From the NCBI GenBank assembly GCA_019240015.1, contig JAFAZB010000281.1:1-5122 (forward strand): a stretch of DNA of 5,122 nucleotides, written 5' to 3'. The notes beneath the pieces are model-generated. The model saw nothing but the letters and a program-made list of their open reading frames with translations. It searched no databases and was not told where the DNA came from. Shown piece after piece: positions 1-5,122 of the stretch. This stretch comes from Solirubrobacterales bacterium. Lineage in GTDB: Bacteria; Actinomycetota; Thermoleophilia; Solirubrobacterales; Solirubrobacteraceae. Position 1 is the first letter of the stretch; each line of letters begins with the position of its first letter. The position numbers and the translations under genes were made by a program.

Positions 1-77
1 CTCAAGCGTCCACGCATAGAACAGCTCCTTTGGTCGGATTGGATGTCCCCACCTCTCCGGCCAGAGGCGTAGACGCG

Positions 78-393
78 CCTACGCTCGCTGGTTTTGGTGC
101 GCCAGATGTCACCAAGATGTAACGACGCCGAGCTGACCCCGCCCGACGATCACAACGGCCCGGACATGCGGCTCTAAAAAGCGATCCTGGCCAAGTATGG
201 GCCAACCGTCGCCGGCGGCGCCGGCGCCGGCTCGTTCAGCCAGATGGGCCACCCGCTCGGCAAGTTCCTCGTCGGCGCGCTACAGGAGATTCCCGCCGGT
301 ACGGGCCCCCTCCACCCCGCCCCGGACCTCACGGCTGCGAACGGTGTCGCCTGGCGCCCGCGCGCTTGGCGCTGCGGGCGACAGCGAGATTGA
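78..393 (+). pseudogene. Decayed C-terminal remnant of a probable ABC-transporter substrate-binding protein (Peripla_BP/LivK-like)
   Basis: Reading the + strand gives a protein-like track broken by two lesions. One frame ends GAPDVTKM and meets a TAA at 117-122. Dropping one base (the T at about 120) moves to the next frame, which continues NDAELTPPDD...GPDMRL. That frame meets an in-frame TAA at 175-177, where a Tyr codon would fit, and resumes as KAILAKYGPTVAGG, GAGSFSQMG and GKFLVGALQEIP up to about 300. G/C-rich third positions support real former coding from about 121 to 303. After 303 the frame stays open to TGA 391-393 but no longer looks conserved. From memory, the AGSFSQMG...(F)LVGAL pattern resembles the C-terminal lobe of branched-chain amino-acid-type periplasmic binding proteins; no search was done. 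No start, signal peptide or N-terminal lobe is visible. Sequencing error is possible, but two lesions within 60 bases plus a divergent tail favour decay. Confidence 0.45.
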
Positions 394-422
394 CTTTTCT
401 GCGATCTTCATGAGGCGTTGGG

Positions 423-451
423 TTGACAAACGGAGGCAACCTCCGTATCTT
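423..451 (+). promoter_or_regulatory. Sigma-70-type promoter for the MFS-led operon
   Basis: TTGACA at 423-428 is a perfect -35 hexamer. TATCTT at 446-451 matches the -10 consensus at four of six positions, with an optimal 17-bp spacer. The expected transcription start is about 457-460. The stretch is noticeably more AT-rich than its surroundings. The next intact gene downstream is the exporter at 707, giving a 5' leader of about 250 nt. The spacer and start region are occupied by inverted repeats, so the promoter is probably under repressor control. Confidence 0.7.
430..446. promoter_or_regulatory. Operator-like inverted repeat 1, in the promoter spacer
   Basis: ACGGAGG (430-436), CAA, CCTCCGT (440-446) is a perfect 7-bp-arm inverted repeat of 17 bp. 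It exactly fills the gap between the -35 and -10 hexamers and touches the first base of the -10. A bound dimer would block RNA polymerase. Size, symmetry and position are those of a TetR-family operator, but no regulator gene lies in the window, so the family assignment is inference. Confidence 0.65.
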
Positions 452-452
452 G

Positions 453-467
453 TGGAGGCATCCTCCA
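453..467. promoter_or_regulatory. Operator-like inverted repeat 2, over the transcription start
   Basis: TGGAGG (453-458), CAT, CCTCCA (462-467) is a perfect 6-bp-arm repeat. Its 13-base core differs from that of repeat 1 at one central base (CAA versus CAT). The two centres, 438 and 460, are 22 bp apart, about two helical turns, so two dimers would sit on the same face of the DNA. It begins one base after the -10 hexamer and covers the expected start site. A lone CCTCCG at 474-479 may be a third half-site. Confidence 0.6.
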
Positions 468-503
468 TTTTAGCCTCCGATTCAACCCTCGACAGAGATC
501 AAC

Positions 504-707
504 ATGAGACTCGGTTCCACTTCTCCTCCTTTTTTCGCTAGCCGGCGGCTCGCGGACGCGACCGCGATCGTCAGCACCCAGCTGGGGCGCCGACGACCCA
601 GGCGCGGGCAGGTGGCCGCGGTCGGCGCCGCGTTGCGCTCGCGCCGCGTTGCCGGCGGGCAGCTTGGCAGCCGCCGCGCGGCAGGGCTTCAGGCGGGACG
701 CTCCTGA
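504..707 (+). CDS. Possible 67-aa leader ORF upstream of the exporter (doubtful)
   Basis: This is an open frame from ATG 504, about 45 nt after the predicted transcription start, to TGA 705-707. It ends in TGATG, so its stop overlaps the exporter start by one base, a layout that allows translational coupling. Third positions are strongly G/C from about 541 to 600, but in DNA this GC-rich that is weak evidence. The product is Arg/Ala/Gly-rich, with no recognisable domain, signal peptide or membrane segment, and the ribosome-binding site is poor. A polypyrimidine run (521-536) lies early in the ORF. It could be a real leader peptide, the relic of a gene, or simply untranslated leader. I do not recognise it. 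Confidence 0.22.
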   Translation: MRLGSTSPPFFASRRLADATAIVSTQLGRRRPRRGQVAAVGAALRSRRVAGGQLGSRRAAGLQAGRS

Positions 708-2197
708 TGCGACAAGGTCCGCTCGCCGGCCGTTACCCCGCCTCGGCGGCGATGGTCATCTTCGCGCTGGTGCCCTATCTGGGGCTCTCGGCCGCACTCC
801 AGCCGCTCACGCCGATCATCGGCCGCCAGCTGCACATGAGCATGCAGACGATGAGCCTCGGGCTCGGGCTGGCAAACGCCGCCTACGCCGTCGGGACGGT
901 CCTCGCGGTGCAGCTCGCGCAGGTGCTTCCCCAGCGACGGATGATGGTCCTCTACGCCGCGCTGCTCGTGATTGGCTCGGTGCTCGGCGCGTCCGCGCAG
1001 AATCCGACGATGTTCATCATCGGCCACGTGCTGCAGGGCCTGTGCACCAGCCTGCTGTTGATTGCGGCCGTTCCGCCGCTGGCGATCGGCTTCGGCCTGC
1101 CGAAGATCCGCGCGACCGCGATGATCATGAACGTCTGCATCTTCGGCGCGGTCGCAGTTGGACCGACGATTGGCGGCATCCAGGCAAGTGCCCACGGGTG
1201 GCGGCCGCTGTTCTGGGTCATCGCCGCGATCTCGCTCGCGGCGCTCGTTCTGTCGCTGCTGACATTCGAGGACGCCCCGCCCGCCGACCCGGACGCGCCG
1301 CGGGACCCGCTGGCGCTTGGCCTCGCCGCAGCGGGCTGCGTGGCGGCGTTTTATGGCGCCTCCCAGCTGCTCACCCATCGCTTCCTGGAGGCGCAGACGT
1401 TCGCGCCGCTGGCGGGTGGGCTGGCGTTGATCCTCGCGCTGATCATCAACCAGTACGGCAGCAAGCAACCGCTATTGACGATCCGGAGCATGCTGACCAG
1501 CACGGTGCCGGTCGCGGGAATCGTCGTGGCGCTGACGGCGGCTGCCGCCTCAGTGACCGCGACCGACCTGACGGCGACCGCGCTGGCCCCGCACTACACA
1601 CCGCTGCACCTCGGGCTCCTGTTCCTGCCCGAGCTGGGGGGCGCGCTGTTGACGGCCGTGGCCCTCGGCGTGGTGCTGAAGCGACGCCAGCTGCAGTACC
1701 TGCCCATGGTCGGGATGGCGTTCCTCGCCGCGGGGATCGCCGTGTTACGGATCCAGGTCCCGCCGACGCAGGCGCTCACCCTGCTCGGCTCCGGGCTGAC
1801 CGGGATCGGTCTCGGCGCGGCGGTCGCCCCAGCGCTGTTCGTCGCCGGCTTCTCGCTGCCCGCTGCGAGCCTGCAGCGGGTGTTCGCGATCGTCGAGCTG
1901 CTCCGCGCGGTGGCCGCTTTCCTGGTCGCGCCGGTGTTCGCGCACTTCGCCGCCACCGTCGGTGGTAACCCGAGGACCGGCACCGGCATCGTGCTCTGGA
2001 TCGGGCTGGGGATCGCGATCAGCGGCGCTCTCGCCGCAGTCCTGCTTTACGCGCTCGGAGGCGCGCGTCCGCAGACGCCGGACCTCGAACGCTTCATGAG
2101 CGGAGAGGGCGCCGCGTGGTACTCGCCGCCGTTGCTGGCCGCCGTCCGCGAGCACCCACACCAGCGCCCGCTAGCCGAAGAGGCTGCCCGGCCATGA
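707..2197 (+). CDS. MFS transporter, DHA2-like drug/proton antiporter type, 14 TM
   Basis: This 496-aa inner-membrane protein probably exports a small, possibly toxic, molecule in exchange for protons. About fourteen hydrophobic segments can be counted: roughly 13-35, 50-70, 79-96, 101-128, 137-158, 168-187, 202-222, 231-249, 267-290, 301-324, 331-349, 356-382, 391-415 and 427-450. That count and length fit the DHA2 branch. TM5 carries the antiporter motif C, GAVAVGPTIGGI (147-158), with GPTIGG at 152-157. The loop after TM2, where motif A normally reads GxLaDrxGrr, is AQVLPQRRMM, so the Gly and Asp are missing but the basic end remains. A soluble tail of about 45 aa (451-496) ends the protein. 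ATG 707 is preceded by a modest GGCGGGA (692-698), and the next gene overlaps its stop. It is first in the operon behind the operator-bearing promoter. The substrate is unknown. Confidence 0.9.
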   Translation: MRQGPLAGRYPASAAMVIFALVPYLGLSAALQPLTPIIGRQLHMSMQTMSLGLGLANAAYAVGTVLAVQLAQVLPQRRMMVLYAALLVIGSVLGASAQNPTMFIIGHVLQGLCTSLLLIAAVPPLAIGFGLPKIRATAMIMNVCIFGAVAVGPTIGGIQASAHGWRPLFWVIAAISLAALVLSLLTFEDAPPADPDAPRDPLALGLAAAGCVAAFYGASQLLTHRFLEAQTFAPLAGGLALILALIINQYGSKQPLLTIRSMLTSTVPVAGIVVALTAAAASVTATDLTATALAPHYTPLHLGLLFLPELGGALLTAVALGVVLKRRQLQYLPMVGMAFLAAGIAVLRIQVPPTQALTLLGSGLTGIGLGAAVAPALFVAGFSLPAASLQRVFAIVELLRAVAAFLVAPVFAHFAATVGGNPRTGTGIVLWIGLGIAISGALAAVLLYALGGARPQTPDLERFMSGEGAAWYSPPLLAAVREHPHQRPLAEEAARP

Positions 2198-2712
2198 CCG
2201 CGGAACGCCGCCATCACCCGCGGGGTCCGGTCGTGTTCGCTTACGACGGCTCCGAGCTCGCGCAGCTCGCGATCGAGGAAGCCGGACGGCAGCTGACCGC
2301 AGGACGGGCCGCGCTGGTGCTCACCGTCTGGCACCCGTTCGACGTCGGGTTCATCCCATCCGGCGGAGTTCGATTCGACGCCGCGCAGATCTCCGAGGTC
2401 GAGCGGGCCGCCGAAGAGACCGCCGCAGAAGGCGCCTCGCTCGCGCAAGCAGCGGGGTTCGACGCGCGCGCCGCGACGACCGAGGCCACGCCGACCTGGC
2501 AGGGAATCGTCAACGTCGCCGACGAGCACGATTCAAGCCTGATCGTGCTCGGGTCCCACGGGCGCACCGGGCTCGCCGGCGTCGTGATCGGAAGCGTCGC
2601 CGAGGCCGTCGCAGCGCACTCGCCACGGTCCGTGCTGATCACGCACCATCGCGACGCGCAGGACCGGGGAGCAGCCCACGCCCACCTCGAGACACGGGAG
2701 CACCCAACATGA
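2194..2712 (+). CDS. Universal stress protein, UspA family, single domain
   Basis: This 172-aa cytoplasmic protein has the single Usp fold. The first strand and acidic nucleotide contact are seen at VVFAYDGS (13-20, Asp18). The ATP-binding signature G-2x-G-9x-G-S is complete in GSHGRTGLAGVVIGS (120-134), so ATP binding is likely. The final strand, SVLITHH (146-152), is followed by a polar tail of about 20 residues rich in His, Arg and Glu. The frame is open further upstream, but ATG 2194 is preferred. It follows GAAGAGG (2177-2183) by 10 nt, it places the Usp strand near the N-terminus, and its ATG overlaps the exporter stop as ATGA, implying translational coupling. Usp proteins act as nucleotide-dependent stress effectors. 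Pairing with an exporter suggests stress signalling tied to transport, which is inference. Confidence 0.92.
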   Translation: MTAERRHHPRGPVVFAYDGSELAQLAIEEAGRQLTAGRAALVLTVWHPFDVGFIPSGGVRFDAAQISEVERAAEETAAEGASLAQAAGFDARAATTEATPTWQGIVNVADEHDSSLIVLGSHGRTGLAGVVIGSVAEAVAAHSPRSVLITHHRDAQDRGAAHAHLETREHPT

Positions 2713-2921
2713 AAACTCTCACTCGCCCCCGACCCCACACCACGGCCCGAAACCGGGCCGCTCACCGCTCGGCCAGCAGCGATCGCGGGCCCGCTCGGCG
2801 CCCCAGCGCGCAGCGGATCACGGACGCAGTCACCGCCAGCTATCTCCACGACATCTCCCAGCGCCACCGCCCCGAGGTTCGCTCGCCGCAGAGCCACCTC
2901 GGATCCGTAGTCTCGCTCTAA
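2709..2921 (+). CDS. Small basic protein of unknown function, coupled to the Usp gene
   Basis: This 70-aa protein is not one I recognise. ATG 2709 overlaps the Usp stop as ATGA and has GGGAG (2696-2700) 8 nt upstream, which supports real translation. About four fifths of codons end in G or C. The first 35 residues are Arg/His/Pro/Ser/Ala-rich and probably disordered. A short amphipathic helix is plausible at QRITDAVTASYLHDISQR (35-52), followed by a polar tail. There are 12 Arg, 1 Lys and 5 His against about 4 acidic residues, so the protein is strongly basic. No Cys, membrane segment or signal peptide is seen. It could bind nucleic acid or a partner such as the Usp protein, but nothing in the sequence proves either. 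A non-functional spacer ORF is possible but less likely given the start context. Confidence 0.6.
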   Translation: MKTLTRPRPHTTARNRAAHRSASSDRGPARRPSAQRITDAVTASYLHDISQRHRPEVRSPQSHLGSVVSL

Positions 2922-2944
2922 CCCCGAAGGCCTGAGGAGACGAG

Positions 2945-3385
2945 ATGCCCGGAGCGCTGAGCAACGCCCACACCGTCACCAAGCTCCCTGCGCAGGACCT
3001 CGAGCGGGCGCGCGCGTTCTACCGTGAGAAGCTCGGGCTGGAGCCGGTCGAGGAGCGCACCGGCGGCCTGCGCTACGTGTGCGGGCCAACCGAGTTTCAT
3101 CTGTTCAGCTCGGCGGGGGCGCCGTCCGGAGCATCGACCCAGATGGCATTCGAGGTCGAGGACCTCGAGGCGACCTTGGCCGAGCTGCGAGCGCGGGGCG
3201 TGAGCTTCGCGCGGTTCGAGATGCCCGGCTTCGAGGCCGGCGGGGATACGATCGCCGCCCCCGATAACTACCCGAGCAAGGGGACCGGCGAGCTGGGCAC
3301 GTTCTTCTACGACAGCGAGGGCAACCTGATCGGGGTCGCCCAGCCGGTCCGCGAGAGCCCGCGGCTAGGTCCCCGTCCGACTTGA
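2945..3385 (+). CDS. VOC-superfamily (glyoxalase/bleomycin-resistance fold) protein, metal site apparently incomplete
   Basis: This 146-aa protein has two beta-alpha-beta-beta-beta halves. The first is LPAQDLERARAFYREKLGLE (14-33). The second is MAFEVEDLEATLAELRARGV (67-86), closing with TFFYDSEGNLIGVAQ (119-133). These are the usual VOC landmarks. ATG 2945 has an excellent GAGGAG (2934-2939) 5 nt upstream. It lies 23 nt after the small-protein gene, probably in the same transcript. Members include glyoxalase I, extradiol dioxygenases and antibiotic-binding proteins. Here the usual ligand positions seem changed: no His at the first-strand position before LPAQD, Gln66 where the second half normally has His (TQMAFEV), and Gly130 where GNxxE normally has Glu. 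A non-metal ligand-binding or sequestering role is therefore more likely than glyoxalase catalysis. This is judged by eye without an alignment. Confidence 0.88.
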   Translation: MPGALSNAHTVTKLPAQDLERARAFYREKLGLEPVEERTGGLRYVCGPTEFHLFSSAGAPSGASTQMAFEVEDLEATLAELRARGVSFARFEMPGFEAGGDTIAAPDNYPSKGTGELGTFFYDSEGNLIGVAQPVRESPRLGPRPT

Positions 3386-3422
3386 CGCATGCACATCAGC
3401 GAGCTCGGGTAAGGCCGATCCG

Positions 3423-3971
3423 ATGAACGCCGGGCTGATCGTGATCGACATGCTCAATCCATACGAGCACGAGGACGCCGAGCCGCTGGCCGCCTCCGCG
3501 CAGCGAGCGCTCGACGACGTGTGCGCCTTGGTCGCAGCCGCCCGCGAGGAGGGGCTGCGGATCGTTTACGTCAACGACAACCACGGCGATTGGTCGGCCG
3601 GACCAAGAGACATAGCCCGGCGAGCGCTCGCCGGCGCCAGGCCCGACCTGGTCGAGCCGGTGCTGCCCCCCGACGATGCGCCGTTCATCGTCAAGGCCCG
3701 CCACTCGATCTTCTACGAGACGCTGCTCGAATACCTGCTGCATCGCGAGGAGATCACGCGCCTGGTGCTGGCCGGACAGGTCACCGAGCAATGCATCCTC
3801 TATTCCGCTCTCGACGGCTACGTGCGCCACTTCGAGGTGGTGATACCTACGCACGCAATCGCCCACATCGACGAGCAACTGGCGCAGGCGGCGCTGCGGA
3901 TGATGAAAGACAACATGCACGTCCAGCTCGCCACCGACACCGAGGCCGTGCTCGAGGCATGCCGCGCGTGA
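3423..3971 (+). CDS. Isochorismatase-like cysteine hydrolase
   Basis: This 182-aa soluble enzyme belongs to the isochorismatase/nicotinamidase superfamily. The catalytic triad is readable: Asp9 in LIVIDMLN, Lys91 in FIVKARHSIFY, and Cys124 in LAGQVTEQCILYSA. The Val-Thr (120-121) stands where the family's cis-peptide lies. Length is typical. Superfamily members hydrolyse amides, imides or vinyl ethers (nicotinamide, N-carbamoyl compounds, isochorismate); the substrate here cannot be assigned. The Asp-rich metal site of true nicotinamidases (DxH after the first strands) is not evident, although N51-D52-N53-H54 lies nearby, so a general cysteine hydrolase is the safer name. The start at ATG 3423 has only a weak GGGTAAGG (3407-3414). 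It lies 37 nt after the VOC gene, is probably the last gene of the operon, and ends inside a hairpin shared with the converging GNAT gene. Confidence 0.9.
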   Translation: MNAGLIVIDMLNPYEHEDAEPLAASAQRALDDVCALVAAAREEGLRIVYVNDNHGDWSAGPRDIARRALAGARPDLVEPVLPPDDAPFIVKARHSIFYETLLEYLLHREEITRLVLAGQVTEQCILYSALDGYVRHFEVVIPTHAIAHIDEQLAQAALRMMKDNMHVQLATDTEAVLEACRA

Positions 3972-3990
3972 GCTAACTCACGGGGCGCGG
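3962..3990. terminator. Hairpin spanning both stop codons of the convergent genes; possible bidirectional terminator
   Basis: CGTGAG (3967-3972), loop CTAA, CTCACG (3977-3982) is a perfect inner stem. CCGCG (3962-3966) pairs with CGCGG (3986-3990) after a 3-base bulge (GGG, 3983-3985), giving 11 base pairs in all. The stem contains the stop codons of both converging genes. No T-run follows on either strand, so it is not a classical intrinsic terminator; such U-less hairpins are often invoked at convergent ends in high-GC actinobacteria. Confidence 0.4.
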
Positions 3991-4712
3991 CTGAGGTGGT
4001 ACCAGTACGTGATCCCACGGCCGACGTGAACGAAGCCCTCGGCCGAGTACAGCCGCTCTCCCTGGGGCGTCGCGTTGAGGACCGCTCGGTTCGCGCCCGC
4101 CGCCCGCGCAGCCTGACAGACGATGCGCAACAGCGCGCGGCCCAAGCCGCGCCGCTGGAATCGCGGCCACACCTCCATGTCGTACACACCAGCGACAGGA
4201 CCGTCAACGAGACTCCACGCCCGCCCGGCGAAGTGTCCGTCCACTCGCGCAACCGCGTGCCGGGCGCGAGGTTGCTCGCCGCGTGCGAGCGATAGGAGCC
4301 GTTGACCCCCCGGCCCGTACTCCGGGACGTCGGTGCACAGCACAACGCGACGGTCGTCTGAGCCCTTCATCGCGTCGAGGCGCGCGGCCATCCACCATGG
4401 CTCCCAGCCACGTTCAAAGCCGGCCGACTCGAGCGTCCTGACGTCGGTTTCCGGCGAGAGCCACGCCCCGACGATCCGAGCGTTGCGCTCGAGCGCGAAC
4501 TCGAGCCCATCCCTGACCGCCGCCGGATGGGCCGCGCGCGGGAAGTTGAGCATCAGCTGTCTGTCGTGCTCCTGCCAGGACCACCGGAGGCCACGGTCCT
4601 CCCAGCTCGATCCTCCGCCCGCGACGGCAATCGCCGTGTTCCACTGCGTCTGGCTGAGCTCGCATTCGGCGACGGTGGCCGGAGCGGCGGCCAACCTAGG
4701 ACCCGCTCGCAA
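3978..4712 (-). CDS. GNAT-family N-acetyltransferase with degenerate N-terminal half
   Basis: This protein of about 244 aa is likely to transfer an acyl group from acyl-CoA to an amine. The C-terminal GNAT domain is clear. Motif A contains VYDMEVWPRFQRRGLGRALL (176-195), with the acetyl-CoA pyrophosphate loop Q186-R-R-G-L-G-R192. Motif B follows as LNATPQGERLYSAEGF (212-227), then a final strand GITYWYHL (233-240). The N-terminal half (about 40-115, e.g. ARIVGAWLSPETD, GFERGWEPWWMA) looks like a second, non-catalytic GNAT-like fold seen in two-domain members. The predicted start is TTG at 4712, 12 nt after the stop of the PPOX gene. It has no good ribosome-binding site, so the start could be wrong; the next in-frame TTG is at 4694. 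The gene is probably translated from the PPOX transcript. It converges on the isochorismatase-like gene. The acceptor substrate is unknown. Confidence 0.87.
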   Translation of the reverse strand: MRAGPRLAAAPATVAECELSQTQWNTAIAVAGGGSSWEDRGLRWSWQEHDRQLMLNFPRAAHPAAVRDGLEFALERNARIVGAWLSPETDVRTLESAGFERGWEPWWMAARLDAMKGSDDRRVVLCTDVPEYGPGGQRLLSLARGEQPRARHAVARVDGHFAGRAWSLVDGPVAGVYDMEVWPRFQRRGLGRALLRIVCQAARAAGANRAVLNATPQGERLYSAEGFVHVGRGITYWYHLSRAP

Positions 4713-4714
4713 CG

Positions 4715-4741
4715 CGATCGAGGGTCACTCGCGCTCGATCG
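4715..4741 (-). other. Inverted repeat between the PPOX stop and the GNAT start
   Basis: CGATCGAG (4715-4722) and CTCGATCG (4734-4741) are perfect 8-bp arms around an 11-base loop. In the minus-strand mRNA the hairpin holds the PPOX stop codon (4725-4727) in its loop and ends two bases before the GNAT TTG start. It could damp or tune translation of the second gene. A chance GATC-rich palindrome cannot be excluded. Confidence 0.3.
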
Positions 4742-5122
4742 TTCGCAACCCGTTTGCCGGCGTCCACCACTCGACGACGAGCCTCGTAGCCTTCGGATTG
4801 AGGTGGGTGTGCACAACCTCGGCGATGTCGGCGTGAAAGCGGTCTCCGTCCGCTCCGTGGGTGGACGGCCCGGCAGCAATCGCCCGACCTGAGATCTTCG
4901 CTTCGCCCGGCCACGCCGCTTCCGACCCCTCGACCGGGTCGACGGTGGCGCTGTGCAGCGCGAACCGCGGATCCCGGCGGAGATCCGCGCCCTTGCGAGC
5001 GTTCGGCATCGAGCCGAACACCAATTCGCCCCCCTCGAAGGCAGCCTCGATCCCGGAGATACGCGGCGACCCGTCCGCTCGCAAGGTGGCGAGCGTCTTG
5101 TGTCGGTGAGCGTCGAACAGCG
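4725..5122 (-). CDS. Pyridoxamine 5'-phosphate oxidase-like (PPOX, split-barrel flavin/F420-binding) protein, partial
   Basis: The gene is cut by the right edge, so its start is missing. The frame is open from 5120 to TGA at 4725-4727, giving 131 residues. The visible N-terminus is LFDAHRHKTLATLRADGSPR. A TTG at 5084 lies within this conserved stretch, so it is internal rather than the start. The pattern KTLATLRADGSPRISGIE, then ELVFGSMPNARKGADLRRD and RFALHS, is the FMN/F420-binding split barrel of the PPOX superfamily, with the basic residues of NARKGADLRRD suited to cofactor phosphate. The end (VVHTHLNP, RLVVEWWTP, GLRTIERE) matches the short family members of about 140-150 aa, so roughly 10-25 residues should lie beyond the edge. 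Actinobacterial members are often F420-dependent reductases or flavin-binding proteins; cofactor and substrate are unassigned. It is followed after 12 nt by the GNAT gene. Confidence 0.85.
   Translation of the reverse strand, partial: LFDAHRHKTLATLRADGSPRISGIEAAFEGGELVFGSMPNARKGADLRRDPRFALHSATVDPVEGSEAAWPGEAKISGRAIAAGPSTHGADGDRFHADIAEVVHTHLNPKATRLVVEWWTPANGLRTIERE

Noticed and set aside
214..231. GCCGGC-rich run as a repeat element
   Set aside because: It is explained as Gly/Ala codons of the relic reading frame in GC-rich DNA.
390..418. TTGACT at 390-395 as a second -35 element
   Set aside because: No acceptable -10 hexamer lies 16-18 bp downstream; 413-418 reads AGGCGT.
280..468. 62-codon minus-strand ORF starting at ATG 468 with GGAGG 5 nt upstream
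   Set aside because: The apparent ribosome-binding site is part of the CCTCCG operator-like motif, the ORF runs antisense to the decayed gene, and the product shows no recognisable domain.
521..536. T-run near 530-535 as an intrinsic terminator or attenuator
   Set aside because: No stable hairpin lies immediately upstream of the T-run on the plus strand; it is simply a polypyrimidine stretch.
197..541. 114-codon plus-strand ORF through the promoter region
   Set aside because: It runs straight through the promoter and both operators, is out of frame with the substrate-binding-protein relic, and its product is low-complexity without domain features.
649..1968. Long plus-strand frame overlapping the MFS gene, and the long minus-strand frame 689-1468
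   Set aside because: Both translate to Arg/Ala/Gly-rich shadow sequence typical of high-GC genes; the MFS frame has the membrane segments and motif C.
2116..2193. N-terminal extension of the universal stress protein from ATG 2116
   Set aside because: It would lie inside the MFS coding region, adds non-family residues, and the ATGA overlap with a ribosome-binding site supports 2194.

Overview
The window is GC-rich chromosomal-type DNA with very high G/C at third codon positions and tightly packed genes. This fits a high-GC actinobacterium. A soil Thermoleophilia/Solirubrobacterales-like lineage is my guess from the flavour of the proteins; no rRNA or marker gene is present to prove it. No tRNA, rRNA, CRISPR array, insertion sequence or phage gene was seen.

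Left part (1-706): this holds no intact gene that I can name. Bases 1-77 show nothing convincing. Bases about 78-393 look like the decayed C-terminal end of an ABC-transporter substrate-binding protein, broken by one frameshift and one stop. Bases 423-467 form a compact regulatory site: a near-consensus sigma-70-type promoter (TTGACA, 17 bp, TATCTT) with one inverted repeat filling the spacer and a second, nearly identical one lying just downstream over the expected transcription start. This is the architecture of a repressible promoter of the TetR type. A 5' leader of about 250 nt follows and contains a doubtful 67-codon ORF whose stop overlaps the start of the first real gene.

Centre (707-3971, + strand): five co-directional genes probably form one operon. 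They encode a 14-TM MFS drug-type exporter, a universal stress protein (4-bp ATGA overlap), a 70-aa basic protein of unknown function (again an ATGA overlap), a VOC/glyoxalase-fold protein that seems to lack most metal ligands, and an isochorismatase-like cysteine hydrolase with its Asp-Lys-Cys triad intact. Membrane export, stress sensing and small-molecule binding or hydrolysis under one repressor-type promoter suggest an inducible chemical-stress or detoxification unit. The inducer and substrates cannot be read from the sequence.

Right part (3978-5122, - strand): a two-gene unit is read toward the centre. It consists of a PPOX/flavin-reductase-like split-barrel protein, cut by the right edge, followed by a GNAT acetyltransferase with a degenerate N-terminal half and a TTG start. 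The two gene sets converge with only 6 bp between stop codons, inside a strong hairpin that may end transcription from both sides.
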